A DNA stretch of 64,000 bases from Candidatus Eremiobacteraceae bacterium (GCA_035710745.1 DASTCX010000018.1:196001-260000); one strand, 5' to 3'; shown: positions 16,394-24,323, counted from the first letter of the stretch. A program made the numbers and translations. The notes: generated by a model from the letters alone, not told the origin.

Positions 16394-16422
16394 ATTCTAG
16401 CATGGACGCTCGGTAGGGTCAA
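16394..16422 (-). promoter_or_regulatory. Promoter of the leftward eight-gene operon
   Basis: On the minus strand, TTGACC (16422-16417) and TAGAAT (16399-16394) are separated by 17 bases, close to the sigma70 consensus. The first gene starts about 55 bases downstream with a strong Shine-Dalgarno sequence, so this mRNA has a normal leader. The -35 is 57 bases from the opposing -35, leaving room for shared XRE operators. Confidence 0.75.
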
Positions 16423-16479
16423 CAATAGTGTCTCTCAAGAGAGATGGCGACAGCATCACAAACTGTGGCGAAGCCATCA

Positions 16480-16509
16480 TTGACGACCAGCGACGAATTG
16501 TTGTAAAAT
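16480..16509 (+). promoter_or_regulatory. Leaderless promoter of the XRE-ImmA operon
   Basis: TTGACG (16480-16485) and TAAAAT (16504-16509) with an 18-base spacer. The GTG start at 16517 lies only 7 bases after the -10, at the expected transcription start, so the transcript should be leaderless. There is no Shine-Dalgarno sequence. Confidence 0.75.
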
Positions 16510-16516
16510 TGAACGA

Positions 16517-16846
16517 GTGTCCGCCGCCACGCAGCCCGACCCGTACGAAGCCGTCGGCCGATCGATCGCCGCCCGGCGGAATGCGGTCGGCATGTCACAA
16601 GCCATCCTCGCCAGCGCGATCGGCCTGACCCGAACATCGGTCAGCAACATCGAGGTCGGCCGACAAAAACTTCTTCTCCACACGTTCCTGGCAATCTGCA
16701 TCGCGCTGAAGATGAAGCCGAACGACCTGTTGCCTTGGCTCGACGAGACCTACTCGAGCGCATCCGACGAGCAACTCATTCCCCGCAACCTCTCGCCTAC
16801 GGCCCGTGCGTCAATCCTAACGATGATCCAGAAGGCCAAACGGTGA
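16517..16846 (+). CDS. XRE-family repressor, ImmR-like
   Basis: 109 residues. The HTH spans about 14-70: VGRSIAARRNAVGMSQAILA, IGLTRTSVSNIEVGRQ, then FLAICIALKMKPNDLLPWL. It should bind DNA as a dimer, most simply at the divergent promoter region. The adjacent downstream metallopeptidase gene gives the ImmR/ImmA arrangement, in which cleavage of the repressor relieves repression. An XRE plus ImmA pair is also described as the RosmerTA defence/TA module. Confidence 0.88.
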   Translation: MSAATQPDPYEAVGRSIAARRNAVGMSQAILASAIGLTRTSVSNIEVGRQKLLLHTFLAICIALKMKPNDLLPWLDETYSSASDEQLIPRNLSPTARASILTMIQKAKR

Positions 16847-16861
16847 CGACCGTACGGCACG

Positions 16862-17383
16862 GTGCGAACGGTGCCTAGTCGCATCGAGCGAATCGCCGAG
16901 AAGACTCTCGCAGCGTGCGGAATCGGCAAGCCACCCGTAGACCTGCGGAAGATTACCCGGCATCTCGGGCTAGCCGTCCAAAAGGATTCCTTGCCTCCGG
17001 AGATCTCCGGTTTCTTCTACCGCAAGGGCACGCACAACATCATCGGCGTCAACAAGAAGCACGTCCCAGCCCGCCGCCGATTCACCGTCGCTCATGAAAT
17101 CGGCCACTACATTCTCGGGCACGCGCACGACGAGGTCCACGTCGACCGCAACTTCGGCTTTATCTTCCGGGACGAACGATCGAGCCGAGGCGTCTCCAAA
17201 GAAGAAATCGAGGCGAACGCGTTCGCGGCGGCGTTGCTCATGCCGGCGAAATTCCTCATGAAGGATCTGTCAACAAACGCCTTTGACCTCGTCGATTCCG
17301 CCGTCGTGTCGCGGCTCGCGCACCGGTATGGCGTCAGCGTACAGGCGCTGAGCATCCGACTCGGGGCGTTGGGCCGCTCGTAA
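16862..17383 (+). CDS. ImmA/IrrE-family metallopeptidase
   Basis: 173 residues from GTG 16862 (GTG 16871 possible). The zinc motif HEIGH is at about 78-82 in RRFTVAHEIGHYILGH, and the downstream Glu is in EEIEANAFAAALLMPAKF, exactly the ImmA/IrrE pattern. These peptidases cleave a partner XRE repressor after a stress or DNA signal. It lies 15 bases after the repressor gene. Likely role: switching on the leftward operon, or the toxin of a TA pair. Confidence 0.9.
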   Translation: MRTVPSRIERIAEKTLAACGIGKPPVDLRKITRHLGLAVQKDSLPPEISGFFYRKGTHNIIGVNKKHVPARRRFTVAHEIGHYILGHAHDEVHVDRNFGFIFRDERSSRGVSKEEIEANAFAAALLMPAKFLMKDLSTNAFDLVDSAVVSRLAHRYGVSVQALSIRLGALGRS

Positions 17384-17401
17384 TAATCCGAGATCGAGTC
17401 G

Positions 17402-17458
17402 GCCAGTATCGACGCACCGGTGTCGCAATCCGAATTTGCGCGTCGGTGGAATACTGGC
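17402..17458 (+). other. Stem-loop just after the XRE-ImmA operon
   Basis: GCCAGTAT (17402-17409) followed by CGACGC pairs with GCGTCG (17440-17445), a 5-base bulge, and ATACTGGC (17451-17458). Inside is a small hairpin, GCAA/TTGC. The helix of 14 pairs begins 19 bases after the ImmA stop. It lacks a T run, so it may be a factor-dependent terminator or 3' stabiliser. Confidence 0.5.
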
Positions 17459-17784
17459 GCCGGATCGCATGGCGAACGGCGGCGCTTCGATTCGCGTGAA
17501 CACGCCAGGCGACGAGAAGGAAGCGAGCTCTGAGCAGGCGGCGGTGAGAATTTCGTCGCCGGCGTGAAGCACGGTTCAAGTAGCATGCGCATCGTAGCAT
17601 GTCCTCGCCATCGTGACGAACTGCAAAACAAGAAGAAGATTTCGCGCAAACCGCCGGGCGTCGTCGCCATGCTCGCTCGGCGACCTCCTCTTCACAAGGA
17701 GCCTAGGCGCGCCTCGGCGGCCGTCCATCGAAGGCACCGCGGATGCTCCGCCGAATAGCGCCCAACTCAGAGGCGTGAAGCATA
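17459..17784. other. Intergenic stretch, nothing confident
   Basis: No frame here reads like protein, and I see no strong promoter or repeat. Short frames on both strands have shadow-like composition. Confidence 0.4.
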
Positions 17785-18738
17785 ATGATGACGGACCTTA
17801 TCAAGAACGTTCGCGAGTGGGCGCTCCGACTAGGCAACGGGATCATCGACCTGGCGTCGCTCGCGACGGTCATGATCGACGAAGTCTATCGGCTATTCGA
17901 GGCCCTTGCGGTACTAGCTTCGCGCTACGGCTGGGCATTGACGCCGTCCATCGATGTGCCGGTCATCCTCGTATTGGCCGCCGCGGCGCGGGACTCTAAG
18001 GCTCCGCACCACGCCATTTACCGACTCGTGTGCGAGCACCTGAGGGACAACGACTGGTTCCATCTTCATCGTATTGTCGAGGAGATGCGCGATTACAGCA
18101 TCGTAACGCCGCGCCGATTCAAGATTGTTCGCGACTGCGTCGGCACCATGTCACGACATGGCGAACGCGGATACAACGCGGCGAATCTCGTCGTGCCGAC
18201 GTTGTTCGCCCAAATAGACGGCATGCTGACCGAATTCGCCACTGAAGTGGGCATCGACCGATGGGCATCCAATAAGAACAAGCGGGCCTTGCGCTCGGAG
18301 TTCGAGCGCGTCACATATCGTTTCGACCAACCCGCGCTCGAGTTGCTCTTCGACGTGCTGTTCGCGCCGGCGAAACCGGGCGTGGAGCAAGACAGACGCA
18401 AGCTCAACAGGCACAAGATACTCCACGGCGAGTGGTTGGCCTACGGCCGGGTTGAGCACGTCTTGCGCACCCTGCTGATCGTCGACTTTGTCGGTTACGT
18501 CGTCGAAGAGCATCGCCAGCGTAGCGCGGCACACGATTGGGACGATCCAGTCACGGCCAAGTCGCAGATCTCAAAAATGCTGAGCGAGAATTTCGTTGCT
18601 GGAGCCGCCGAGATCGCGCGACGTCGCCTGATGGACAGAGCCTCAATCTTGCCGCAGTTCGCCCTTCCGTCCGTATCGCCGTTCCATCATTCGGAGGGCG
18701 CCGGTACGACCGAAAACGGGCTCTATCTGCCCGGCTGA
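17785..18738 (+). CDS. HEPN-like protein 1 (R-x4-H motif)
   Basis: 317 residues, almost all helical. The conserved-looking core RKLNRHKILHGEWLAYG holds R209 and H214, an R-x4-H motif as in HEPN RNases and Apea/RiboL-PSP-linked abortive infection proteins, followed by a helix VEHVLRTLLIVDFVGYVVEE. The N-terminal half (EWALRLGNGIIDLASLATVM) is an unknown helical domain. HEPN proteins often cleave tRNA or mRNA in defence or TA systems. Assignment is by motif only. Two further R-x4-H proteins lie within 5 kb. Confidence 0.6.
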   Translation: MMTDLIKNVREWALRLGNGIIDLASLATVMIDEVYRLFEALAVLASRYGWALTPSIDVPVILVLAAAARDSKAPHHAIYRLVCEHLRDNDWFHLHRIVEEMRDYSIVTPRRFKIVRDCVGTMSRHGERGYNAANLVVPTLFAQIDGMLTEFATEVGIDRWASNKNKRALRSEFERVTYRFDQPALELLFDVLFAPAKPGVEQDRRKLNRHKILHGEWLAYGRVEHVLRTLLIVDFVGYVVEEHRQRSAAHDWDDPVTAKSQISKMLSENFVAGAAEIARRRLMDRASILPQFALPSVSPFHHSEGAGTTENGLYLPG

Positions 18739-18838
18739 CGGCACTCTCATCGATTCGACGGCGTCATGTCGCGGTATCAACGAAGACTCACTCCGCTACC
18801 GCCGGCCGAACAGAGCGTCGCCGGGTGCATCCGCGCTG

Positions 18839-19057
18839 CTAGACGCCCTTGACCAATTCGCTGGTCGTCACGCCCAGCGCCTTGGCCAGCTTGACGATGT
18901 TGCGCAACCCGACGTTGCGCTCACCGCGCTCAATGCCACCGACGTAATTGCGGTGCAGATCCGCTCTTTCGGCGAGAGCCTCTTGCGAAAGACCGTTCTC
19001 CCGTCGCAGACTAGACACGCGACGCCCAAACTTAACCTGCTCTGAACTTCGGCCCAC
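18839..19057 (-). CDS. XRE-family transcriptional regulator
   Basis: 72 residues, essentially one HTH: FGRRVSSLRRENGLSQEALA, RADLHRNYVGGIERGERN, IVKLAKALGVTTSELVKG. GTG 19057 has no ribosome binding site, but TAAAGT lies six bases upstream, so the mRNA is probably leaderless. Two ACACTAT repeats upstream look like its operators. It may regulate itself and the divergent CAP lipoprotein or neighbouring HEPN-like genes. Confidence 0.88.
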   Translation of the reverse strand: MGRSSEQVKFGRRVSSLRRENGLSQEALAERADLHRNYVGGIERGERNVGLRNIVKLAKALGVTTSELVKGV

Positions 19058-19063
19058 AAGAGG

Positions 19064-19101
19064 ACTTTACGTCCCTGCACACTATCAGTTCTACACACTA
19101 T
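19064..19101. promoter_or_regulatory. Promoter/operator of the XRE gene
   Basis: On the minus strand, TAAAGT (19069-19064) is a -10 box six bases before GTG 19057. Where the -35 should be there are CACACTAT direct repeats at 19078-19085 and 19094-19101, 16 bases apart. The second continues as ACACT-ATG-AGTGT, a perfect 5-bp inverted repeat. A repressor there would block the -35 region. Confidence 0.45.
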
Positions 19102-19139
19102 GAGTGTGATGGCGTCGGGCGGGCGGAATTGAGATTTCA

Positions 19140-20270
19140 ATGAGTATCGTGCATTCCAAATCGAAAGTCGTGGCGACAACGATCGCGGCGGCCGCGGTTG
19201 TGAGCGCCTGTGGAGGGGGCGGCGGCGCCGTTTCGGGCCCGCCGACGGGCGGCTCTCCTTCTCCCACGCCGAGCCTCTCGCCGGCGACCGTCACCGGCAC
19301 GGTAACCGATTTCGACTCCGGCTCGCCCCTCGTCGGCGCGATCGTCAAGGTCGCGGGCCAGACGACGATGACCAACGGTTCGGGCGTCTACGCCGTGAGC
19401 GGCATCGCCGGCGGCTCTATCCTGCAGTACCTGCAGATCGCCGACGGCTCGTCGTATGCGACGTACAACGGCGGCGTGCTCGTGACCGCCGGCCAGACGA
19501 CGACGCGCAACGTCAAGCTCATGAATCCGTCGACGAACTGCCCGGGCTGCGCCGCGTGGCTCGCGCAAGTGAACACGGATCGCGCGAACAACGGCGCGGG
19601 CTCCGTCGCTTTCGACGAAGCGGCGATGGAGACCGCGCGTCAGCACGCGACGGACATGTTCGCGCAAGGCTACTTCGCCGACGACGATACGAACGGCACG
19701 AGCTGGTACGCGCGCTACGCGCAAAAGGGCGGCGTCGGCCTGGACGACTCGAACATCGGCCTCAACACGACCTGGCAGAACATCGAGTCCTCGATGATGG
19801 CCGAAGGCCCCGGCGGACCGCACCACGACAACATCGTCAATCCACGTCACCAGTGGGTCGGGCTGTGGGCGACCGCGACCGGCTACCAGGGCGGACCGAA
19901 TCTCGTCGGCGATCAGGAATTCGTCGACCTCTACGACGTCTTCGATCCCGCCGAGGCGGGCAACTCGGTGACGTCGGGGACGCAGGTCTCGGTCCACGTG
20001 CTCTCGCTGGGTTCGCCGTCGCTGTTCTTCCAGATGGGCAGCCTGCCGCTGCCGTCGCCGATGACGCCAGGGCAGCTGAACACGTGCGACGCCAACAACA
20101 ACTGTCCGCCGGGCTTCCCGGCTTCGTTCTCGTCGATCGGCGGAGCCGGCGTGCCGGGCGTGCCGAACCTCTACAAGGAGACGGCGACGCTCTCGCCCTC
20201 GGGCCAGTACTTCATGCTCAGCGCCTCGGGGACGCATTTCCTCGGCGTCACCTGGATCGAGGCCCGTTGA
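19140..20270 (+). CDS. CAP/SCP-domain lipoprotein with regulatory-like beta domain
   Basis: 376 residues. Lipobox VVSAC at 20-24, then a Pro/Thr/Ser linker. A carboxypeptidase-regulatory-like beta sandwich (VTGTVTDFDSGSPLVGAIVK) covers about 50-125, and a CAP (SCP/PR-1) domain about 137-270: WLAQVNTDRANNGAGSVAFD, ARQHATDMFAQGYF, GPHHDNIVNPRHQWVGLW. CAP proteins are secreted alpha-beta-alpha sandwiches of mixed function (lipid binding, peptidase-like). It should sit on the outer face of the cell. Confidence 0.85.
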   Translation: MSIVHSKSKVVATTIAAAAVVSACGGGGGAVSGPPTGGSPSPTPSLSPATVTGTVTDFDSGSPLVGAIVKVAGQTTMTNGSGVYAVSGIAGGSILQYLQIADGSSYATYNGGVLVTAGQTTTRNVKLMNPSTNCPGCAAWLAQVNTDRANNGAGSVAFDEAAMETARQHATDMFAQGYFADDDTNGTSWYARYAQKGGVGLDDSNIGLNTTWQNIESSMMAEGPGGPHHDNIVNPRHQWVGLWATATGYQGGPNLVGDQEFVDLYDVFDPAEAGNSVTSGTQVSVHVLSLGSPSLFFQMGSLPLPSPMTPGQLNTCDANNNCPPGFPASFSSIGGAGVPGVPNLYKETATLSPSGQYFMLSASGTHFLGVTWIEAR

Positions 20271-20315
20271 CGAAGGCGATGCGTTAACGAACCGATTGGA
20301 GCCAAAGCGTTGTGC

Positions 20316-21482
20316 CTATGGGCTTAGAGTCGCGTTGGAGAACAGATAGTTATCGCGATATAGCACTACCTGATCGGCTGGATCAGCCTCCGGTCCGACG
20401 CCGTAGTGAGACAACGAGAGTCTCCCCTTTTGCGCAGCCGAGTATCGAAAAAGAGCATTGGCCGCGAAGACATATGTCTGGACTGACGTACCGGCGACGT
20501 TCTTTCTGCCACCGTGGGCGACGCCGTTGCGCAGCTTGTAGAGTTCCAGAACGAGCGTGACCCAGTCGGTCGGAACCTCGGCCGGTGAGTATGTTGCTAC
20601 GTCATCCATTCCTAACCGTTGCGGCCAGTTCCTGAGCTTCACCTTGAACCGATCCCAGTCGCCATCATCGGCGATGAATGCCGCTTTGTCCGGGGTCGAT
20701 GGAGTGCTCTTCGCCGCAGCGGCCAAGAGGTTCGTTAGCTCGATCTCACAAGCGACACCGAGTTCGAGCAACGCCTTTATCTCATCGCCTGCGACGACGC
20801 TCAATAGGGCGTCGCAGAGTATCGATTCAGAGAGCGGAGGGGTCGCGCGCGTCGTGATGTCCTTTCCAATGTCAGCCCACATTTCTCGGGAAAACGGTCG
20901 GACGACAATCGTCGGACCGCAACCGACGAAGTTGTCCATTCGCCCATGCTCGATCTTGGAACCTCGGAAAGTGGCGCCGAACCCGGTTGATCCGTGCAGC
21001 AGCCAGTACTGCCTGGAGCGCACACGAATCCACGCCAATATGACTTCAAGGAGTTTCCATAGCGGCTCTGGCGAGAGCGAGGCCGTGACCGGCATCGTCG
21101 CACGTATAATCGTGCAATAGGCCTCAGGAGATTCGTTCCCAAGCCGACCAATAGGCTCGAAGGCGCCCACGGCACCAACCGGCTTATAGATCTCGACGGG
21201 TGTTCCATCGACATCCACGTGGAGCGGCGGCCACTCCGCACGATCTACCATTAGAATGGGGTAGGGCACGAGGAATTCGAAAATTCGACGATCGGCAGGC
21301 GACATTTGCGGCACGGCAGCCGGCGGCGTCACTACCCTAACCGGTCCGTTCCAAATCGGGACCTTGCCCTTATCCGCGTAGATGCGTGGATCCGAGAACA
21401 CAAGGCCTCCCAGCTTCCGGTTGCATTGCCTATCGCAACCGCGAATTTCGCTTCTGATCCTTTTCGTGGCCGCGTAGGCCAT
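20316..21482 (-). CDS. HEPN-like protein 3 (C-terminal RNxxxH)
   Basis: 388 residues. LELYKLRNGVAHGGRKN holds R318, N319 and H323, the R-N-x3-H form of the HEPN catalytic motif found in Apea-like HEPN proteins. The N-terminal 250 residues are a mixed domain (IPIWNGPVRVV-like start, WADIGKDITTRATPPLSES, LLELGVACEIELTNLL). Probably a sensor plus RNase arrangement, inferred from the motif. It is downstream of HEPN-like protein 2 in the same orientation, 216 bases away. Confidence 0.65.
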   Translation of the reverse strand: MAYAATKRIRSEIRGCDRQCNRKLGGLVFSDPRIYADKGKVPIWNGPVRVVTPPAAVPQMSPADRRIFEFLVPYPILMVDRAEWPPLHVDVDGTPVEIYKPVGAVGAFEPIGRLGNESPEAYCTIIRATMPVTASLSPEPLWKLLEVILAWIRVRSRQYWLLHGSTGFGATFRGSKIEHGRMDNFVGCGPTIVVRPFSREMWADIGKDITTRATPPLSESILCDALLSVVAGDEIKALLELGVACEIELTNLLAAAAKSTPSTPDKAAFIADDGDWDRFKVKLRNWPQRLGMDDVATYSPAEVPTDWVTLVLELYKLRNGVAHGGRKNVAGTSVQTYVFAANALFRYSAAQKGRLSLSHYGVGPEADPADQVVLYRDNYLFSNATLSP

Positions 21483-21698
21483 CCTCCGCCAATCAGCGCC
21501 GCTTTGTCATCGTCACGGAGCATCAGCGACATGCATCATTGACGTTACGCCTAGCGCATTTGATCTGAGTGGAGATCATATCCGCGCGCACAACTTGGCG
21601 ACCGTCATGGACGGCTTCGCGACCGCGCCCAGCACCTGCGCCTTTCATGACGGTTGGTTCACCACTCGGCTGGCGTCGGGAATTTCGGGCCGCCGCGC

Positions 21699-22439
21699 CT
21701 ACAGGAGTGCCGGCCGGTTGCGCGCGACCGACATGCACTGGCGGTAGTATGTGGCCAACGCCATCGATCGAGGCGATATGTCGGGCGCGAACCACGACAC
21801 TGTGGCCCTGAGGGCGGAGACCAAGCACAGGAAATCCACGGCGCCCAGGACCTTGTAGTAACCGATGGCGTCGCCGTAGTCAGCGTCTACGTATGCGCCA
21901 TGCAAGATCCCGTGCCTGTTCGTCTTGTCCGAGAGCGGGTACGTCGTCGAATCAACATACAGATAGGATCCGGCGAAGACATCGAACGACTCGAGCATGG
22001 GCACGAGCTCGTCCACAGCGCCGATCTGTTTCTGGGTGACCTCCTGAATGCAGTCCTGGGCGAGGGTCGTAAAGGACGCCCTAATCGTCTTTGCCGAGAG
22101 CCCCCGGCTGTCCAGGAGCCGCCGCGCAGCGCCTTCGATCACGGGGGTCAACCCCGCCACCGCAACGTGGCCGAGGCCGGCGAAGAACGCTTCGGCCGAC
22201 TCGGCGATCGTCGCGCGATACTCTTGTATGCACGGCGTCATCGGATAGCGCTCGCAAACCATCGCAGCCACGCTGTCCGGAGTGAACAGCGGTCCGAGAC
22301 GACGCTCTAGCTGACGTTGATTGGCGATTTTCCCTGCTTCGATGTCGGTCTTCAGTTCGGTCAGAAACCCGACCTGGATGTACGGGGGGATAAACCATCC
22401 AACTGAGTTGAACGCATTTTTGTAGGATGTCAGGTCCAT
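21699..22439 (-). CDS. HEPN-like protein 2 (NRHxxLHG motif)
   Basis: 246 residues from ATG 22439 (AGAAGGGCG upstream); the longer frame to 22676 has an implausible Arg/Ser-rich start. TNRHGILHGAYVDADYG holds R175 and H180 and closely resembles NRHKILHGEW in HEPN-like protein 1, so the two C-terminal domains are probably related. The helix FLCLVSALRATVSWF follows. The N-terminus (YKNAFNSVGWFIPPYIQVGF) looks conserved in style. Likely an RNase-like effector or nucleic-acid-binding helical protein. Confidence 0.65.
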   Translation of the reverse strand: MDLTSYKNAFNSVGWFIPPYIQVGFLTELKTDIEAGKIANQRQLERRLGPLFTPDSVAAMVCERYPMTPCIQEYRATIAESAEAFFAGLGHVAVAGLTPVIEGAARRLLDSRGLSAKTIRASFTTLAQDCIQEVTQKQIGAVDELVPMLESFDVFAGSYLYVDSTTYPLSDKTNRHGILHGAYVDADYGDAIGYYKVLGAVDFLCLVSALRATVSWFAPDISPRSMALATYYRQCMSVARNRPALL

Positions 22440-22551
22440 GGTCGCGCCCTTCTGTACGATGTCGTGACGACAGGCGCTTCGATCGTGCGGACAGCTGTGG
22501 GTCCTTGGTTGTCGACGAACGGCGTTGGGCCCCGGCACCTTCGAGCGGCGC

Positions 22552-22764
22552 TCAGACCTCGACGAGCGCCTGCGTGACTCCGAAGAGCTGGCCATCGGCG
22601 CCAGTGTAGACCGCTTTAAGCTCAAACCCCTCGTTGCCGGCATTGATGATCTGACTTTGAAATCCGGCGAGGTCAAGTCTGACCTTGCCTGTAGGGACGC
22701 CCCCGGCGCCCGTGAGCGGAATGAATGCCGCCATGATGATCTTCGTATCGAAGTGCCTAGCCAT
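22552..22764 (-). CDS. Small hypothetical protein upstream of HEPN-like 2
   Basis: 70 residues from the internal ATG 22764: ARHFDTKIIMAAFIPLTGAG, LDLAGFQSQIINAGNEGFEL and KAVYTGADGQLFGVTQAL. The LDLAGFQSQIINAGNEGFEL part resembles small DUF4177-like proteins (strand-helix-strand), a weak resemblance. Same strand as the HEPN-like pair, gap 112 bases. Confidence 0.5.
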   Translation of the reverse strand: MARHFDTKIIMAAFIPLTGAGGVPTGKVRLDLAGFQSQIINAGNEGFELKAVYTGADGQLFGVTQALVEV

Positions 22765-22902
22765 CACCACTTCTTTCTCCACACGTTGTGGGCTTTTTCG
22801 GGCGAATGCGCCGCAGCGTCATCAACAGGCTCTAACCGTACTTCAGAGCGGCTGGCATCGTATCACCGCTGACCGGATAGTCGGCGACGCTATTCCGTCT
22901 TA

Positions 22903-23121
22903 TTACGATGACACCGTCGCGGTCACCGGACCGCTCCCATCGCCGGATATGATCGCGTTGACGACCTTGCCGTCGTCTGTCTCGATTTGCAGATACAATG
23001 CCAAAGGCGGCGGCCTTAAATCGTCGCCGACGAGACGGCGTACCAACTCATCGGCCGACAAAGTGCGGTCAGGCATCACGGTTCCATTGACAAGGCTGGT
23101 CTTCAAGATGATTCGAGCCAT
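22903..23121 (-). CDS. Small hypothetical protein
   Basis: 72 residues from ATG 23121, with GAAGGACG upstream; the longer frame to 23214 is rejected. ARIILKTSLVNGTVMPDRTL and ALYLQIETDDGKVVNAIISG suggest a compact beta protein. Function unknown. First gene of the leftward cluster that ends with the two HEPN-like genes. Confidence 0.5.
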   Translation of the reverse strand: MARIILKTSLVNGTVMPDRTLSADELVRRLVGDDLRPPPLALYLQIETDDGKVVNAIISGDGSGPVTATVSS

Positions 23122-23438
23122 TTTCGTCCTTCGATTCCTACATGGACCCACTCGCCGACTTCGGCGCACCGCCGCGGCTAGATCCTGGCGGACCGCACAC
23201 GCCCCAGCCCACAAGGCTAGTTCCTATCCCCAGGCTATAGCGCGGAACGAAAAGCCTGGGAATTGCTTGACGAATAATATCATTGCAGGCCTCGGCAAGT
23301 CGCGGTGCTTCTCCCGTGACGATGCACTGTCACTAAACGCGATACATGGTAGCGTTGGCTCTACCTACTCCGCACGCGTGCCTGCGCGCCGCGAATGCGC
23401 CAGTCCGGTCGACGATCGCGACGCACCGCCGGTCCGTC
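23122..23438. other. Intergenic stretch upstream of the small-protein/HEPN cluster
   Basis: AT-richer than its surroundings, without a convincing gene. A TTGACG followed by AATAATATCATTGC lies near 23268 but lacks a well-placed -10. Confidence 0.3.
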
Positions 23439-23534
23439 CTAGCGCCTACGAATGCGCGAGATAGCCTCCCTAGCAATCCAGCTTATCAGCGCCGGCACAA
23501 TCAAGTTAGTTACTATTGGCGGCAACCGTTTCAA
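23439..23534 (-). CDS. 31-residue cationic membrane peptide, toxin-like
   Basis: TTG 23534 to TAG 23441-23439, with AGGAGG six bases before the start. The peptide has a short basic N-terminus (MKRLPP), a hydrophobic helix of about 15 residues with a central Pro and Trp (NLIVPALISWIA), and a basic tail ending RIRRR. This layout recalls Ldr/Fst-type type I toxins and other small pore-forming peptides; the relation is by layout only. It is 21 bases downstream of the Cas2-like gene, so it is co-transcribed with it. Too short for most gene callers. Confidence 0.55.
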   Translation of the reverse strand: MKRLPPIVTNLIVPALISWIAREAISRIRRR

Positions 23535-23555
23535 TGTGCACCTCCTGTGCGCGAT

Positions 23556-23837
23556 TCAGAACTTGACATTCCTCAGCCAGCCGTTGCGCTGGTCGCCTAA
23601 GTATAGCGAGGCCCAATCCCCCTGCAGCCTACCTACAAATAGCACGTCGCCGGGTCGCAGAGCCGCCTTTATCTCGTCGCGAACCTGAGTTGCGTTTTTC
23701 GGCGTACTTACGAGCCAAACCGAGCGTTCGATGTGCGCCCAGCCACCGAAGGACGTCTTGATCGTTGCCATGACCCTGTCATAATCGGTCGGCGTGTCAT
23801 TCGGTTTGCGCAAATCGTATGTCACGATGTGTATCAT
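23556..23837 (-). CDS. Cas2-like/SinR-type small protein
   Basis: 93 residues: IHIVTYDLRKPNDTPTDYDR, IKTSFGGWAHIERSVWLVST, RDEIKAALRPGDVLFVGRLQ and GDWASLYLG. This is the ferredoxin-like fold of Cas2/VapD relatives, close to standalone proteins labelled SinR family. No CRISPR array or other cas gene is nearby. It starts 6 bases after the winged-helix gene. Some Cas2/VapD relatives are RNases; here the role is open. Confidence 0.75.
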   Translation of the reverse strand: MIHIVTYDLRKPNDTPTDYDRVMATIKTSFGGWAHIERSVWLVSTPKNATQVRDEIKAALRPGDVLFVGRLQGDWASLYLGDQRNGWLRNVKF

Positions 23838-23843
23838 CTTGCC

Positions 23844-24287
23844 CTAGCAGCCGGTCGTTCTGGATGACGCCTCGTTGCCGGCGTCGTTTCGCTCATCCAA
23901 TCCTGCAGCGTCGGGCACAAGCGGGTGCACAGGCTTCAACCTGTACTTGCCTCGAGACTCACGCTCAATCAGGCCGGCTTTTTCCGCCCGCAACAGACGC
24001 GTCGCCGCGACGGCGGGAGTGATGCCGAGTTTGTCGGCGATATCCGAGATGCGAGCGGGGCCTTCGCGCAGGCTGTCGACGACGGCCTTAACCGCCTCCG
24101 AAACCTCCTCGTCCGAAGCATCGGGCAAAGACGAAAGGCCCTGGCCAACTACCGAGTTGTAAGCCCGCAAGCGCTTACGAAGCTGATCTCGCTGGGCGGT
24201 CAATTCTTCGATCTCTCGCTGGAGCAGTCCAATCCGCTCCGAGATGCGCCCGAATTCCTTGAGGTCGTTAGAAAACTGATCTGGCAC
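23844..24287 (-). CDS. Coiled-coil plus winged-helix regulator
   Basis: 147 residues from GTG 24287. Residues 8-45 are a coiled coil (RISERIGLLQREIEELTAQR) and 65-115 a winged helix: VVDSLREGPARISDIADKLG, TPAVAATRLLRAEKAGLIER, ESRGKYRL. The tail is disordered. It is a likely dimeric autoregulator of its own leaderless operon, which also encodes the Cas2-like protein and the membrane peptide. Confidence 0.75.
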   Translation of the reverse strand: MPDQFSNDLKEFGRISERIGLLQREIEELTAQRDQLRKRLRAYNSVVGQGLSSLPDASDEEVSEAVKAVVDSLREGPARISDIADKLGITPAVAATRLLRAEKAGLIERESRGKYRLKPVHPLVPDAAGLDERNDAGNEASSRTTGC

Positions 24288-24293
24288 AATCCA

Positions 24294-24323
24294 ATACTAG
24301 CACGGACATGAGCAAGACGTCAA
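24294..24323 (-). promoter_or_regulatory. Leaderless promoter of the winged-helix/Cas2-like operon
   Basis: On the minus strand, TTGACG (24323-24318), an 18-base spacer and TAGTAT (24299-24294), then six bases before GTG 24287. Both boxes are near consensus and there is no Shine-Dalgarno sequence, so the transcript should begin at the start codon. Confidence 0.75.
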
